Source: Novosphingobium sp. (GTDB lineage Bacteria; Pseudomonadota; Alphaproteobacteria; Sphingomonadales; Sphingomonadaceae). From it: a stretch of 64,000 nt of DNA. Below are positions 42,901-52,861 of this stretch, in pieces. Made by a program: the position numbers and the translations under genes. The stretch spans positions 558,001 to 622,000 of the forward strand of contig JACKKX010000002.1 of the NCBI GenBank assembly GCA_024236215.1. Reading direction: 5' to 3'. Positions within the stretch are counted from its first letter, which is position 1. Every line of letters begins with the position of its first letter. The notes beneath the pieces are model-generated. The model saw only the letters and a program-made list of their open reading frames with translations, searched no databases and was not told where the DNA came from.

Positions 42901-43239
42901 ATGTATCATCCCCTTCTTTCCACCCTGGCCCAGGCCGCCCCGGCCGGTGACGGCCCGCCGACATGGACCGGGTTTCTGCCGCTGATCGCGATGGTTGCGG
43001 TGTTCTGGTTCCTGATCCTGCGTCCGCAGATGAAGCGCCAGAAGGAGCTGCAGAACAAGCTGGGGGGATTGAAGAAAGGCGATCAGGTCCTCACCGGCGG
43101 CGGTTTCCTTGCCAAGGTGATCAAGATTGACGAGCACTACGTGGACCTTGAACTGGCACCCAACGTCAAGGTCAAGGCGCTCAAGTCGACCATCGCCGAT
43201 GTGGTCCCGCCGGGCGGCGCGGCTCCGGCCAACGACTGA
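42901..43239 (+). CDS. yajC: Preprotein translocase accessory subunit YajC
   Basis: A 112-aa protein with one membrane helix (GFLPLIAMVAVFWFLILRPQMKRQKELQ, about residues 24-42) and the YajC signature RPQMKRQKE...LKKGDQVLTGGGF. It forms a complex with SecD and SecF, which follow directly and pull exported proteins across the inner membrane using the proton gradient. The start ATG 42901 matches family length; the N-terminal 20 residues are slightly extended. Gene order yajC-secD-secF is the usual one. Confidence 0.95.
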   Translation: MYHPLLSTLAQAAPAGDGPPTWTGFLPLIAMVAVFWFLILRPQMKRQKELQNKLGGLKKGDQVLTGGGFLAKVIKIDEHYVDLELAPNVKVKALKSTIADVVPPGGAAPAND

Positions 43240-43271
43240 TCCGGCACACGAATTTCCTGGGGCGCTGAACG

Positions 43272-44876
43272 ATGCTCGAATTTCCTACCTGGAAGAAGGT
43301 CTGGCTGTGGGCCATCACCCTGGTCTTTGCGCTGTCCGCGCTGCCGTCGATCTTCTCGGTCGCCGGTCTGCCCTGGCCTGCGGCGCTGCCGTCGCCCAGG
43401 GTCAATCTCGGACTCGACCTTGCCGGCGGCAGCCACATCCTGCTTGAGGCCAATCCCGAGCAGGTCAAGCGCCAGCGGCTGGAGACGATGGAGGAAGACG
43501 TTCGGGCGCGGCTACGTCAGGCGAGCAATCCGATCCGGGTCGGCGACATTTCCACCGCCAATGGCTCGGTCAGCTTCCTGGTGGCCGACAAGACCCAGGT
43601 CGATCAGGTCCGCGAACTGCTCCAGACGCTGACCAGCGGGGCGCAGCTGACCGGCCAGCGCGACTGGGATTTCAACGTTATCGATGAAACCCGCATCGTT
43701 CTGACCCCGACCCAGGCCGGGGTCGATCAGGCGGTGAGCCAGGCGATGGACACCGCGACCGAAGTTGTCCGCAAGCGCATCGACGCGCTGGGCACTCGCG
43801 AACCGACGATTATCCGCCAGGGTGCCGACCGGATCGTGGTACAGGTGCCCGGTCTCAAGGATCCAACCGCGCTCAAGAACCTGCTCGGGCAGACCGCGAA
43901 GCTTGAATTCAAGCTGGTCGACGATACGCCGCTTGCCTCCGATCTCCAGCAGGGGATCGTGCCCCCGGGTGACGAGCTGGTAGCCTTCGCCGATCCGGCC
44001 AAGGACGGGGCGGTTCCGCTTGCGCTCAAGCGCCTCGGCGGGATCAAGGGCGATCAGCTGTCCAATGCCCAGCAGGGCTTCGATGACCGCACCAACGCGG
44101 CGATCGTGACGATCACCTTCGATCAGGCGGGCGGCGCCAAATTCGCCAAGCTGACCACCGAAAACGTCAACCGCCGCTTTGCCATCGTGCTTGATGGCAA
44201 GATCCTCTCGGCGCCGGTGATCCAGGAGCCGATCATCGGTGGGACCGCGCGGATTTCGGGCAATTTCACGGTCGAAACCGCCAACCAGCTGGCGATCGCG
44301 CTGCGCTCGGGCGCACTGCCGGTCGATCTCAAGGTGGTGGAAGAGCGCTCGGTCGGGCCCGATCTGGGTGCGGATTCGATCCAGAAGGGCCTGATCGCGA
44401 TCGGGGTGGGCACCCTCGCGGTGGTGCTATTCATCCTGGTGACCTATGGCCGGTTCGGAATCTACGCCGATCTCGCGCTGGTGGTGAACGTGCTGATGAT
44501 CCTGGGGGTCATGGCGCTGCTCAACACCACGCTGACCTTGCCGGGCATCGCCGGTTTCGTGCTGACCATCGGCGCCGCGGTCGATGCCAACGTGCTGATC
44601 AACGAACGCATCCGCGAGGAACGCAAACGCGGGCGCCGCGTGGTTCAGGCTGTGGAGATGGGTTACAAGGAAGCCAGCCGCGCGATCTTCGATGCCAATA
44701 TCACCAATGTCATCGCCGCCGCGCTGATGTTCTTCTTTGGCTCGGGCCCGGTAAAGGGCTTCGCCGTGGTGCTGGTGATCGGCGTCATCACCTCGGTGTT
44801 CACCGCCGTTACCATGACCCGCATGTGGGTCGCCGGCTGGCTGCGCAAGGCGCGGCCGCATGACCTCAACATTTAA
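43272..44876 (+). CDS. secD: Protein translocase subunit SecD
   Basis: A 534-aa protein with six membrane helices. It begins MLEFPTWKKVWLWAITLVFALSAL with helix 1, has a large periplasmic P1 domain (about 40-350) and the RND-type motifs: LGLDLAGGSHILLE and GAAVDANVLINERIREE. It uses proton flow to draw proteins through SecYEG. It lies 32 bp after yajC and 12 bp before secF. Nothing unusual in the sequence. Confidence 0.97.
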   Translation: MLEFPTWKKVWLWAITLVFALSALPSIFSVAGLPWPAALPSPRVNLGLDLAGGSHILLEANPEQVKRQRLETMEEDVRARLRQASNPIRVGDISTANGSVSFLVADKTQVDQVRELLQTLTSGAQLTGQRDWDFNVIDETRIVLTPTQAGVDQAVSQAMDTATEVVRKRIDALGTREPTIIRQGADRIVVQVPGLKDPTALKNLLGQTAKLEFKLVDDTPLASDLQQGIVPPGDELVAFADPAKDGAVPLALKRLGGIKGDQLSNAQQGFDDRTNAAIVTITFDQAGGAKFAKLTTENVNRRFAIVLDGKILSAPVIQEPIIGGTARISGNFTVETANQLAIALRSGALPVDLKVVEERSVGPDLGADSIQKGLIAIGVGTLAVVLFILVTYGRFGIYADLALVVNVLMILGVMALLNTTLTLPGIAGFVLTIGAAVDANVLINERIREERKRGRRVVQAVEMGYKEASRAIFDANITNVIAAALMFFFGSGPVKGFAVVLVIGVITSVFTAVTMTRMWVAGWLRKARPHDLNI

Positions 44877-44888
44877 GGGCCGACCATC

Positions 44889-45866
44889 ATGCGCCTGCTC
44901 AAACTCGTTCCCGAAGACACCAACATCCACTTCCTCAAGTGGCGGGTGCCGTTTTTCCTGGTCTCGGGCGTGCTGGTAACGCTCAGCTGGGTGATGGTGT
45001 TCATGAACGGCCTCAACCTGGGGGTTGATTTCATCGGCGGCCAGATGATCCGCGTGACCTTTGAGAAGAGCGCCGAAGCCCCGGTTGCCACGCTGCGCAG
45101 CGAGGTGGAAAAGCTCGGCTATGGCGAGCCGACGATCCAGCGCTTCGGTCAGCCCAACCAGGTCTCGATCCGGATGAAGCTGCCTGCGGGCGCGGAGAAG
45201 GATCCGGGGCTGGCCGACGCGATGGCGAACAAGATCACCGCCGCGATCAAGGCCACCCATGCCGATGCGCGGGTCGATGGAGTCGATTCGGTTTCGGGCA
45301 AGGTTTCGGACGAGCTCTATCAGACCGGCATGAAGGCGCTCGGCTTCGCGATGATCGCGATCTCGATCTACATCTGGATTCGGTTTGAGTGGCAGTTCGG
45401 CGTGGGGGCACTGCTCAGCCTGTTCCACGACTTTTCGCTGACCATGGGGATGTTCGCGATCACCCAGATGGAGTTCGATCTCAACATCGTCGCGGCGATC
45501 CTGACTATCATCGGCTATTCGCTCAACGATACGATCGTGGTTTATGACCGGATCCGCGAAAACCTGAAGAAGTTCCGCCGCATGCCGCTGCCCGAGCTAC
45601 TCGACCTGTCGGTCAACGAAACGCTGGCCCGCACGGTGATGACCTCGCTGACCATCCTGATCACGTTGCTGGCGCTGCTGCTGCTGGGCCCCAAGGTGAT
45701 CTTCGGCTTCACCGCCGCGATCACGCTGGGCATCTTCATCGGCACCTACAGCTCGATCTACATGGCGGCGCCGATCCTGGTCTGGCTCAAGGTAACCTCG
45801 ACCAGCTTCGTGCCCACCGAGACCGCGCTGGAACGGCAGGAACGGATCGCGCGCGAGGGCGCCTAG
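44889..45866 (+). CDS. secF: Protein translocase subunit SecF
   Basis: A 325-aa membrane protein with six helices. It opens MRLLKLVPEDTNIHFLKWR, has LGVDFIGGQMIRV in the first periplasmic loop and the conserved YSLNDTIVVYDRIREN with RTVMTSLTI. It partners SecD. It is convergent with the glycosyltransferase gene, with three bases between their stop codons. Confidence 0.97.
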   Translation: MRLLKLVPEDTNIHFLKWRVPFFLVSGVLVTLSWVMVFMNGLNLGVDFIGGQMIRVTFEKSAEAPVATLRSEVEKLGYGEPTIQRFGQPNQVSIRMKLPAGAEKDPGLADAMANKITAAIKATHADARVDGVDSVSGKVSDELYQTGMKALGFAMIAISIYIWIRFEWQFGVGALLSLFHDFSLTMGMFAITQMEFDLNIVAAILTIIGYSLNDTIVVYDRIRENLKKFRRMPLPELLDLSVNETLARTVMTSLTILITLLALLLLGPKVIFGFTAAITLGIFIGTYSSIYMAAPILVWLKVTSTSFVPTETALERQERIAREGA

Positions 45867-45869
45867 CCG

Positions 45870-47066
45870 CTACTTTCCGGCGAGCCGCCGCCAATAGGCG
45901 GCCAGCTCTTCGGCGTTGCGCTCCCAGCTGAAACGCTGCGAATTGGCGGCAACGGTTTCCTCGTCGGGCTGATTTGCGAGCACTTCGGCAATCCCGGCGG
46001 CGATGGCCTGGGGCGTGCGTTCCACGATCCGCCCGGCCGATGGATCGCGCAGCACCTCGCGCGCGCCGCCGATATCGGGGATCACCAGCGGGGTGCCGCA
46101 GGCCAGCGCCTCGATCCAGGCATTGGCGATCCCTTCGCTGGCCGAGGGCAGGGCGAGGACATTGGCGGCGGAGAGCAGCTGCGGCAGCAGATCGTGCGAA
46201 ACCTGGCCGAGGAACTGGACCCGTTCCTCCACATCCAGCCGCGCGGCGAGCGCGCGCAGCGCGTTCTCGTCCGGGCCGGCACCGGCGAAGGCCAGGTGCA
46301 CGCCGGGCAGGTGCCGAAGCGCCTCGATCACCAGCCCCTGGCCCTTGCGCTCGATCAGCGCCCCGGTCACGACCACCAGCGGACCTTTCACCCAGACCCC
46401 CAGTTCGGGAACCGCCGAAACCAGAATCCGGGCCTGGGTGCGGGGCAGGGGGGTGAAGCGCGCGTGGTCGATCCCGGTGTAGTGCACCGTGATCCGTTCC
46501 CCGGGCATGCCCAGCGCGGCCATGTCGCCCTTGAGCGCGCCGGACACCGCCAGCATTCCCGCCGCGCCCTGTGCCGCCGCTCGCATCTGCGCCAGCGGGG
46601 CCGGGCGGCGGCCCCAGAAATGGATATCGGCGCCGCGCGCCTTGATCGACCAGGGCAGGCCCAGCCGTTTGGCGATTTCCGCCACGGCCGGGCCATCGGG
46701 GAAGAAGAACTGGGCATCGATCAGATCGAACGGGCGTTCGGCGTGGAGCTTTTGCACCAGCGGCATCACCGCGCGCACGATGCGCCCGGCGTTGCTGTCG
46801 CCGCCGAAGCGCGGAACCAGCGTAAAGCGCGGGTAATGGACCGTTGCGCCCTGAAGCTCGCCCTGCTGCGGAGCACTGTCATGGGTGCGATAGGGCTCAC
46901 GGCGGGAAAGCGGCCAGGGTGGCACCCCGATCGGGTTGACCACGGTCAGATCGATATCCCCGCGCCGCGCTACCGCACCGAGCGAATATTCGACGAACTT
47001 GCCGAAACCGGGCCGGGCCGGGGTGGGAAACAGGGTGGAAAGCGAAAGGACGCGCGGCTTGTTCAC
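45870..47066 (-). CDS. Glycosyltransferase family 4 protein
   Basis: A 398-aa GT-B fold enzyme. The N-terminal domain has FPTPARPGFGKFVEYSLGAVARRGDIDLTVVNP and a glycine loop; the C-terminal domain (about 210-395) has VTGALIERKGQGLVIEAL, FAGAGPDENAL and the donor-binding motif LPSASEGIANAWIEALACGTPLVIPDIGGARE. Related proteins transfer sugars from nucleotide donors to exopolysaccharide or lipids, but acceptor and sugar are unknown. The start overlaps the stop of the HTH gene (ATGA), so the two are co-transcribed. Confidence 0.9.
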   Translation of the reverse strand: MNKPRVLSLSTLFPTPARPGFGKFVEYSLGAVARRGDIDLTVVNPIGVPPWPLSRREPYRTHDSAPQQGELQGATVHYPRFTLVPRFGGDSNAGRIVRAVMPLVQKLHAERPFDLIDAQFFFPDGPAVAEIAKRLGLPWSIKARGADIHFWGRRPAPLAQMRAAAQGAAGMLAVSGALKGDMAALGMPGERITVHYTGIDHARFTPLPRTQARILVSAVPELGVWVKGPLVVVTGALIERKGQGLVIEALRHLPGVHLAFAGAGPDENALRALAARLDVEERVQFLGQVSHDLLPQLLSAANVLALPSASEGIANAWIEALACGTPLVIPDIGGAREVLRDPSAGRIVERTPQAIAAGIAEVLANQPDEETVAANSQRFSWERNAEELAAYWRRLAGK

Positions 47067-47632
47067 AGCTTGCGCACCAGCATTTCCGCCACCGCGATCC
47101 AGGCCGGATTATCCACCACCACCTGGCGGCTGCCCGCGCCGGGGGCAAGCACGGCGACGCGGTGCTCATCCCGGTCGATCATCCGCCCGAAGGTAAAGCG
47201 ACCGCCCGCGCGTGGCACCAGCACGTCGCGGTTGAGCAGGCGGGCATAGTCCGCCGGGCCATGGCGGCGCAGCCAGACCTGATCGCCCGCGCGGTATTCG
47301 CCGGCGCTCGTCTCGATCGCCAGCGCCACAAGATCGCCGCTGCCCAGCGCTGCGGGCAATACTGCCTCACGCGGGGTGGCAAGTGCTTCGGCTCCGGTCT
47401 CGGTGAAGCGGGCAATATAGCTGGGCGTTTCTTGGTCGTCGCCGCGCACCAGTAGCTCGGGCTCCACATCGAGCGCGGCGGCGATCCGGTTCATCCAGGC
47501 CAGCGACAGTTGCCGCATTCCGGTTTCGAGGCGGCCAATGGTCTGCGCCGTGGTTGGCGGTGAACAGCGCGTGGCGACGTCGGCCAGGGTCATGGCCCGG
47601 GCGCGGCGGATATCGCGGATGCGGTTTATCAT
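47063..47632 (-). CDS. HTH regulator with S24/LexA-like C-terminal domain
   Basis: A protein of about 189 aa with an XRE helix-turn-helix (about 1-65; RDIRRARAMTLADVATRCSPPTTAQTIGRLETGMRQLSLAWMNRIAAALDV) and a C-terminal half (about 80-185) resembling S24 peptidase-type repressors, with LGSGDLVALAIETSAGEYRAGDQVWLRRHG. I do not see a complete Ser-Lys dyad. I take ATG 47632 as start; an ATG three codons earlier is possible. Its target may be the downstream glycosyltransferase gene, with which it overlaps. Confidence 0.75.
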   Translation of the reverse strand: MINRIRDIRRARAMTLADVATRCSPPTTAQTIGRLETGMRQLSLAWMNRIAAALDVEPELLVRGDDQETPSYIARFTETGAEALATPREAVLPAALGSGDLVALAIETSAGEYRAGDQVWLRRHGPADYARLLNRDVLVPRAGGRFTFGRMIDRDEHRVAVLAPGAGSRQVVVDNPAWIAVAEMLVRKL

Positions 47633-47726
47633 GCGGAGCAACCTTTAACCGATTTGGTTTTTCGCTTTCCTACAATCAGGCTGATTTGGCAAGCCCTTGG
47701 CGATTCATTTCAGCAAGGGGAACACT

Positions 47727-48200
47727 ATGCAGCGCGAACTCGCCCAATGCGAACTGACCAGCGAAGGCCCGGTGCGGCGGCGGCCCGAGCGCGGGCGGCG
47801 CGCGGTCACGGTCAACCTTGCGGAAAGCCCGCTCGGCTGGCTCCATGCGCGCGGCCATCTTTGCGATGCGCAGTTTCTGGCCGGGGAGCGATTGCGGCGC
47901 GATTGGGAGCTGGCCCAGCTCTCGCCGGGGGTGACGATGCGCTGGGACGCGGTGCGGATCAAGGGCAGCGGGCCGGATCGCGGCCTGTCCGGCAGTGAGC
48001 GCCAGATCGCCGCGCGCCAGCGCTTCGATGGGGCGGTCGCCGCTGCCGGGCCGGGCCTGAGTGACGTGCTGTGGCGCGTGGTCTGTGCGGGCGAGACCCT
48101 GCCCGATGCCGAACGCGCCCTGGCCTGGCCCGCGCGCAGCGGCAAGCTGGTGCTGCGCCTGGCGCTTGATCGGGTGGCTGGATTCTATCGCATCGGCTGA
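47727..48200 (+). CDS. DUF6456 domain protein
   Basis: A 157-aa protein typical of sphingomonads. It has a short charged N-terminus, then NLAESPLGWLHARGHLCDAQFLAGERLRRDWELAQLSPGVTMRWD, which is the DUF6456 core, and RLALDRVAGFY at the end. The pattern resembles a DNA-binding helical domain. Start ATG 47727 follows AAGGGGAAC. Function unknown; the gene is divergent from the HTH regulator. Confidence 0.82.
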   Translation: MQRELAQCELTSEGPVRRRPERGRRAVTVNLAESPLGWLHARGHLCDAQFLAGERLRRDWELAQLSPGVTMRWDAVRIKGSGPDRGLSGSERQIAARQRFDGAVAAAGPGLSDVLWRVVCAGETLPDAERALAWPARSGKLVLRLALDRVAGFYRIG

Positions 48201-48303
48201 GCGCTCGTCGGCGCTGCCAAGCCGTTCGTCGAACAGGCTGCCTTCAGGCCCTCCTTCCTGCCAAGAGGCCTTATTCTGTATGGGCGTGTGGAAGGGACGG
48301 AAC

Positions 48304-50118
48304 ATGATCGATCGGCGGCTTTTTCTGGCATCGGGCAGCGCGGCGGCATTGTTGACGGCGCAGCCCGCCTGGGCCAAGGCCAAGGGGGGCAAGGGCGATG
48401 CCGGTCTCAACCGGCTGCTTGATGCCATCGCCGATGATGGGATCGCCCATTCGCCCGAATATGCAACCGCGCTGGGGCTCGACAAGGGCAAGCTCGCGCC
48501 CTTGCGTGCAAAGCTCTCGCCTGTAACCGCCGCCGAGCGCCATACCGATCTGGCCCGCAACAAGCGCTGGCTGGGCAAGCTCAAGGCGGTGCCAGAAGCC
48601 GGGCTTTCCTCGGCGGGCAGGCGCAACAAGGCGCTCGCCACCTACATGCTGGAAAACCGCACCATCGCGGCGGAGCGGTTTGATCTGGACGGGGTGCAGA
48701 ATCCCTACCGCATCTCGCAGCGCAGCGGCGCCTATTTCGACGTTCCCGATTTTCTCGGTTCGCAGCATCCGGTGAACGATGCCGTCAATTGCGATGCATA
48801 CCTATCGCGTCTTTCGGCCTTCGCCACCGTTCTCGACGAGGACAGCGCAGAGCAAAAGGCGCAGTCGGCGCGCGGCTATACCGCGCCGGGCTGGGCGCTC
48901 GACCTGACCTTGGGACAGATGGCCAAGCTGCGCGAAGCAGCACCCGCCGCCAGCAACATGGTCGCGTCGCTGGCCGATCGGGCCAGAGCCAAGGGGATCG
49001 GCGGGGATTGGGCGGCGCGCGCAGCGAAGATCGTCGAAAGCCAGGTCTACCCCGCGCTTGACCGGCAGATTGCGTTGATCGGTGAGCTTCGCCGCACGAC
49101 TGCGGCGGGCGATGGCGCCTGGCGTCTTCCGCGCGGCGAAGAAATCTACGCCGCCGCGCTCAAGCAGGCGACCACCACCGCCATGAGCCCGGAAGAAGTC
49201 CACCAGGCCGGGCTCGATCAGGTGGCCGACATCACGGCCCGGCTCGATTCGATCCTTAAGGCCGCCGATATGACCCAGGGTAGCGTGGGTGACCGGCTGA
49301 CCGCGCTCAACCAGCGGCCCGAGCAGCTCTTCGCCAGTGATGACGCCGGTCGCAAGGCGCTGATCGACAGCCTCAACGCCGGTGTTGCCGACATGTGGCA
49401 GCGCCTGCCCCAGGCCTTTGCGGATATTCCGCGCCAGCCACTGGAGATTCGCCGGGTTCCGGTCGAGATTCAGGACGGCGCCTCGAACGGCTACTACAAC
49501 CGCGCTTCCATGGATGGCAGCCGCCCGGCGATCTACTGGATCAACCTCAAGGACGTGGCCGATTGGCCCAAGTTCTCGCTCCCCGCGCTGACCTATCATG
49601 AAGGGGTTCCGGGGCATCACCTGCAGGGTTCCTACGCTCAACTTTCCGGCGATCTGCCGATGCTGCTGCGCAACAACTTCATCTCTGCCTATGGCGAGGG
49701 CTGGGCGCTCTACGCCGAACAGCTGGCCGACGAGCTGGGCGCCTATTCGGGGATCGAACGCGCGGGCTATCTGCAATCGTTCCTGTTCCGCGCCGCGCGG
49801 CTGGTGGTCGATACCGGCATCCATCACAAGCGCTGGAGCCGCGAACAGGCGACCGATTACATGGTTGCCACCACCGGCTTTGCCCGTCCGCGCTGCCAGC
49901 GCGAGGTTGAGCGTTATTGCATCAGCATCGGCCAGGCCTGCTCCTACAAGATCGGGCACATGGCCTGGGTGAAAAATCGCGCCAAGGCCCAGGCCGCGCT
50001 GGGCGACAAGTTCAGCCTGCAATGGTTCCACGAGGTGCTGAAAGAGGGCGTGATGCCACTCTCGATGCTCGAGGCACGGATCGACGAACGCGTGAGGGAG
50101 CGTCTGGCAGCGGGGTAG
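48304..50118 (+). CDS. DUF885 family exported hydrolase
   Basis: A 604-aa protein with a twin-arginine-like leader (MIDRRLFLASGSAAALLTAQPAWA, about residues 1-24). The rest is a helical metallopeptidase-like fold. The zinc motif is H432-E-G-V-P-G-H438-H in LTYHEGVPGHHLQG, followed by FISAYGEGWALYAEQL. DUF885 proteins are related to M32-type carboxypeptidases, but their substrates are not known. ATG 48304 follows GAAGGGACGGAAC; the longer frame upstream overlaps the DUF6456 gene. Confidence 0.88.
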   Translation: MIDRRLFLASGSAAALLTAQPAWAKAKGGKGDAGLNRLLDAIADDGIAHSPEYATALGLDKGKLAPLRAKLSPVTAAERHTDLARNKRWLGKLKAVPEAGLSSAGRRNKALATYMLENRTIAAERFDLDGVQNPYRISQRSGAYFDVPDFLGSQHPVNDAVNCDAYLSRLSAFATVLDEDSAEQKAQSARGYTAPGWALDLTLGQMAKLREAAPAASNMVASLADRARAKGIGGDWAARAAKIVESQVYPALDRQIALIGELRRTTAAGDGAWRLPRGEEIYAAALKQATTTAMSPEEVHQAGLDQVADITARLDSILKAADMTQGSVGDRLTALNQRPEQLFASDDAGRKALIDSLNAGVADMWQRLPQAFADIPRQPLEIRRVPVEIQDGASNGYYNRASMDGSRPAIYWINLKDVADWPKFSLPALTYHEGVPGHHLQGSYAQLSGDLPMLLRNNFISAYGEGWALYAEQLADELGAYSGIERAGYLQSFLFRAARLVVDTGIHHKRWSREQATDYMVATTGFARPRCQREVERYCISIGQACSYKIGHMAWVKNRAKAQAALGDKFSLQWFHEVLKEGVMPLSMLEARIDERVRERLAAG

Positions 50119-51906
50119 TTACCCTTCGACCAGCTCCGCCAGTTCCAGCCAGCGCTCCTCGGCCGCGTCCTTTTCGGCGCGGGCCGCGTCGATTGCTTTG
50201 GTCAGCGCGGCGAATTTCGCGGGATCGCGGGTATAGAGATCGGGATCGTGCAGCGCGGCTTCGTCGCGGGCGATTGCCGCCAGCAGTTCCTCGATCCGGC
50301 CCGGCAGCAGATCGTAATCACGCTGGTCCTTGTAGGAGAGCTTGGCCTTTTTCGGCGGCGGCAGCGGAGGCGGGGGGGGCGCCTCGGCAGTGGCCTTGGG
50401 TGCACGCACCGGGGAAACGCGGCCCTTGCGCTGCTTTTCCCAGTCGGCATAGCCCCCGGCGATCACGTCGACCTTGCCCGAACCGTCGAGACCCAGCGTG
50501 ATGGTGACGGTACGATCGAGGAAATCGCGATCGTGGCTGACGATCAGCACGGTGCCGTCATAATCGGCGATCACTTCCTGAAGCAGATCGAGCGTCTCGA
50601 GATCGAGATCGTTGGTCGGCTCGTCGAGCACCAGCAGGTTCGATTTGCGGGCGAATTCGCGCGCCAGCAGCAGGCGGCTGCGCTCGCCGCCCGATAGCGT
50701 GCCGACCTTGGCATCGACCAGCCCCGGATCGAACAGGAAGTCCTTGAGATAGCCCTGGATGTGCTTGCGCACGCCGCGCACGTCGATCCAGTCTCCGCCC
50801 TCGGCCAGAACGTCGCGCACCCGCTTCTCGGGGGAAAGCAGGCTGCGCTGCTGGTCGATCATCACCCCGTGCAGCGTTTTCGCCAGAGTGACCGTTCCTG
50901 TATCCGCCGCCAGTTCGCCCGTCAGCAGCTTGAGCAGGGTGGTCTTGCCCGAGCCGTTGGCGCCGACCACGCCGATCCGGTCGCCGCGCTGGATGCGCAG
51001 CGAAAAGTCGCGGATGATGGTGCGTTCGGCGAACTTCTTGCTCACCCGGTCGGCCACGATCACCGACTTGGTCTTGACCTCGTCGGCCACCAGCTTGAGC
51101 TTTGCCGCGCCCTGGGGATTGAGCATGGCGGCGCGCTGGGCGCGCATTTCCCACAGTTTTTCCAGCCGCCCCTGGTTGCGCTTGCGCCGCGCGGTGACCC
51201 CGCGTTCGAGCCAGTGCGCCTCGATCTTGAGCTTGGCGTCGAGCTTGTCGGCGGCGCGGGCCTCTTCGGCGTAGACCGCTTCCATCCAGGCTTCGTAGCC
51301 GCCGAACCCGATCTCCTTGCGGCGCAGACTGCCGCGATCAAGCCACAGCGTGGCCCTGGTCAACCGTTCGAGGAAGGTGCGGTCGTGGCTGATGACCACG
51401 AAGGCGCCGGAATAGCGCGAAAGCCAGGATTCCAGCCAGTCGATCGCGGCGAGATCGAGGTGATTGGTTGGCTCGTCAAGCAGCAGCAGATCCGGTTCCG
51501 AAGCCAGCGCCCGGGCCAGCGCCGCGCGGCGCCGCTCCCCGCCGCTGGCGCTCGCCGCCTTGCGCTCCATGTCGATGCCGAGCTGCCCGGCGATCGATTC
51601 CACTTCGTGCCGGGGCGGGGCGTCCTTGCCGGCCAGGGCGAAATCCATCAGCGTTTCAAAGCCGGTGAAGAACGGGTCCTGTTCCAGCATGACGATTTTG
51701 GTTCCCGGCTGGATCGAGCGCTTGCCCCGGTCCGCCTCGATCTGCCCCGCGATCAGCCGCAACAGCGTGGTCTTGCCCGCTCCGTTGCGCCCGATCAGCG
51801 CCAGCCGATCGCGCGGGGCGATGTGCAGGTCAAGCTCCCGAAACAGCCAGCCCGAGCCTTGTTGCAGGCCCAGGCCTTCCCAGGAAAGGATCGGTGCGGC
51901 GGCCAT
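50119..51906 (-). CDS. ABC-F family ATPase (Uup-like)
   Basis: A 595-aa protein with two ABC domains and no membrane segment. Walker A motifs are GRNGAGKT (about 38-45) and GANGSGKT, signature motifs ASGGERRRAALARAL and LSGGERSRLLLAREF. The linker between the domains is positively charged, and the C-terminus is a coiled coil (about 500-595) like that of Uup. ABC-F proteins act on ribosomes or DNA repair rather than transport. It is divergent from the aminotransferase gene and convergent with the DUF885 gene. Confidence 0.92.
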   Translation of the reverse strand: MAAAPILSWEGLGLQQGSGWLFRELDLHIAPRDRLALIGRNGAGKTTLLRLIAGQIEADRGKRSIQPGTKIVMLEQDPFFTGFETLMDFALAGKDAPPRHEVESIAGQLGIDMERKAASASGGERRRAALARALASEPDLLLLDEPTNHLDLAAIDWLESWLSRYSGAFVVISHDRTFLERLTRATLWLDRGSLRRKEIGFGGYEAWMEAVYAEEARAADKLDAKLKIEAHWLERGVTARRKRNQGRLEKLWEMRAQRAAMLNPQGAAKLKLVADEVKTKSVIVADRVSKKFAERTIIRDFSLRIQRGDRIGVVGANGSGKTTLLKLLTGELAADTGTVTLAKTLHGVMIDQQRSLLSPEKRVRDVLAEGGDWIDVRGVRKHIQGYLKDFLFDPGLVDAKVGTLSGGERSRLLLAREFARKSNLLVLDEPTNDLDLETLDLLQEVIADYDGTVLIVSHDRDFLDRTVTITLGLDGSGKVDVIAGGYADWEKQRKGRVSPVRAPKATAEAPPPPPLPPPKKAKLSYKDQRDYDLLPGRIEELLAAIARDEAALHDPDLYTRDPAKFAALTKAIDAARAEKDAAEERWLELAELVEG

Positions 51907-51975
51907 GATGCAGCGCGCCCTAGCGGCACTCGAGAGGCGTTGACAAGCGCCGAGGCCCGGTTGAGAGGTGCGATC

Positions 51976-52818
51976 ATGCGTACAGTCTGGCTAAACGGCG
52001 AATTTGTCCCCGAAACCGAAGCAAAGGTGCCGATCTTCGATCGTGCGCTGCTGTTCGGGCAGGGGGTTTACGAGGTTACCCCGGTGATCGACGGGCGCTA
52101 CTGCAACTGGCAGTACCACGGCGCCCGGCTGGAGCGTTCCAAGGCGCTCTCGCGAATTCATGACGAAACCGACTGGCCCGCGGTCATTGCCGGTCTGATC
52201 GAGCGCAACGAGCTTGCCGAAGGGCGGGTCTATCTTCAGATCACCGGGGGCGCCCCGGCTGATCGCGATTTCCTATCCCCGCTTGAGCCGGTGCCCGCAA
52301 ACCGCTTTGCCTTTACCCAGGAAGCCGCGCTGGTCGATATTCCCAAGGCGCAGACCGGGCTCAAGGTGATGCTCCACCCCGAGGGGCGCTGGGCGCTGCG
52401 CTCGGCAAAGACCACGCAGCTGCTCTACGCCGTGCTCGCCAAGGAAGCCGCGCGAGACGCCGGGTTCGACGATGCCTGGTTTGTCGAGGACGGGATGATC
52501 ACCGAACAGACTGCCGCCAATGCCCATATCATCGATGCGCGCGGCGTGCTGGTTTCGCATCCTGTCGATCATTCGGTCCTGCCGGGGGTGACGCGGATCT
52601 GCACGCTGGAAATCGCCCGCGCGATGGGGCTGGAAGTAGAGGAACGCGCCTTTACCCCCGAAGAGCTGTTCGCCGCGCGCGAGGCCTTCGTTTCGGCAGC
52701 GGGTTCGCTGGTGCTCCCGGTAAGCGAGGTTGACGGCCGCCCGATCGGCAACGGCGGACCGGGGGTTCTAACCAGCGAGATCCGTAAGCGCTATGTCGAA
52801 CAGCTGCGCTCGGCGTGA
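51976..52818 (+). CDS. dat: D-amino acid aminotransferase (class IV)
   Basis: A 280-aa PLP enzyme of fold type IV. It starts MRTVWLNGEFVPETEAKVPIFDRALLFGQGVYEVTPVIDGR, with the PLP lysine in RSAKTTQLLYAVLAKEAA and FVEDGMITEQTAANAHII typical of D-alanine/D-amino acid aminotransferases. It converts D-amino acids and oxo acids and may supply D-glutamate for peptidoglycan. Branched-chain aminotransferase is the main alternative, but the residues fit Dat better. ATG 51976 is set by homology. Confidence 0.85.
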   Translation: MRTVWLNGEFVPETEAKVPIFDRALLFGQGVYEVTPVIDGRYCNWQYHGARLERSKALSRIHDETDWPAVIAGLIERNELAEGRVYLQITGGAPADRDFLSPLEPVPANRFAFTQEAALVDIPKAQTGLKVMLHPEGRWALRSAKTTQLLYAVLAKEAARDAGFDDAWFVEDGMITEQTAANAHIIDARGVLVSHPVDHSVLPGVTRICTLEIARAMGLEVEERAFTPEELFAAREAFVSAAGSLVLPVSEVDGRPIGNGGPGVLTSEIRKRYVEQLRSA

Positions 52819-52861
52819 GCCATTCACCAAGGGTTCAAGGCACTTGGCCTAGGCGCGGCGC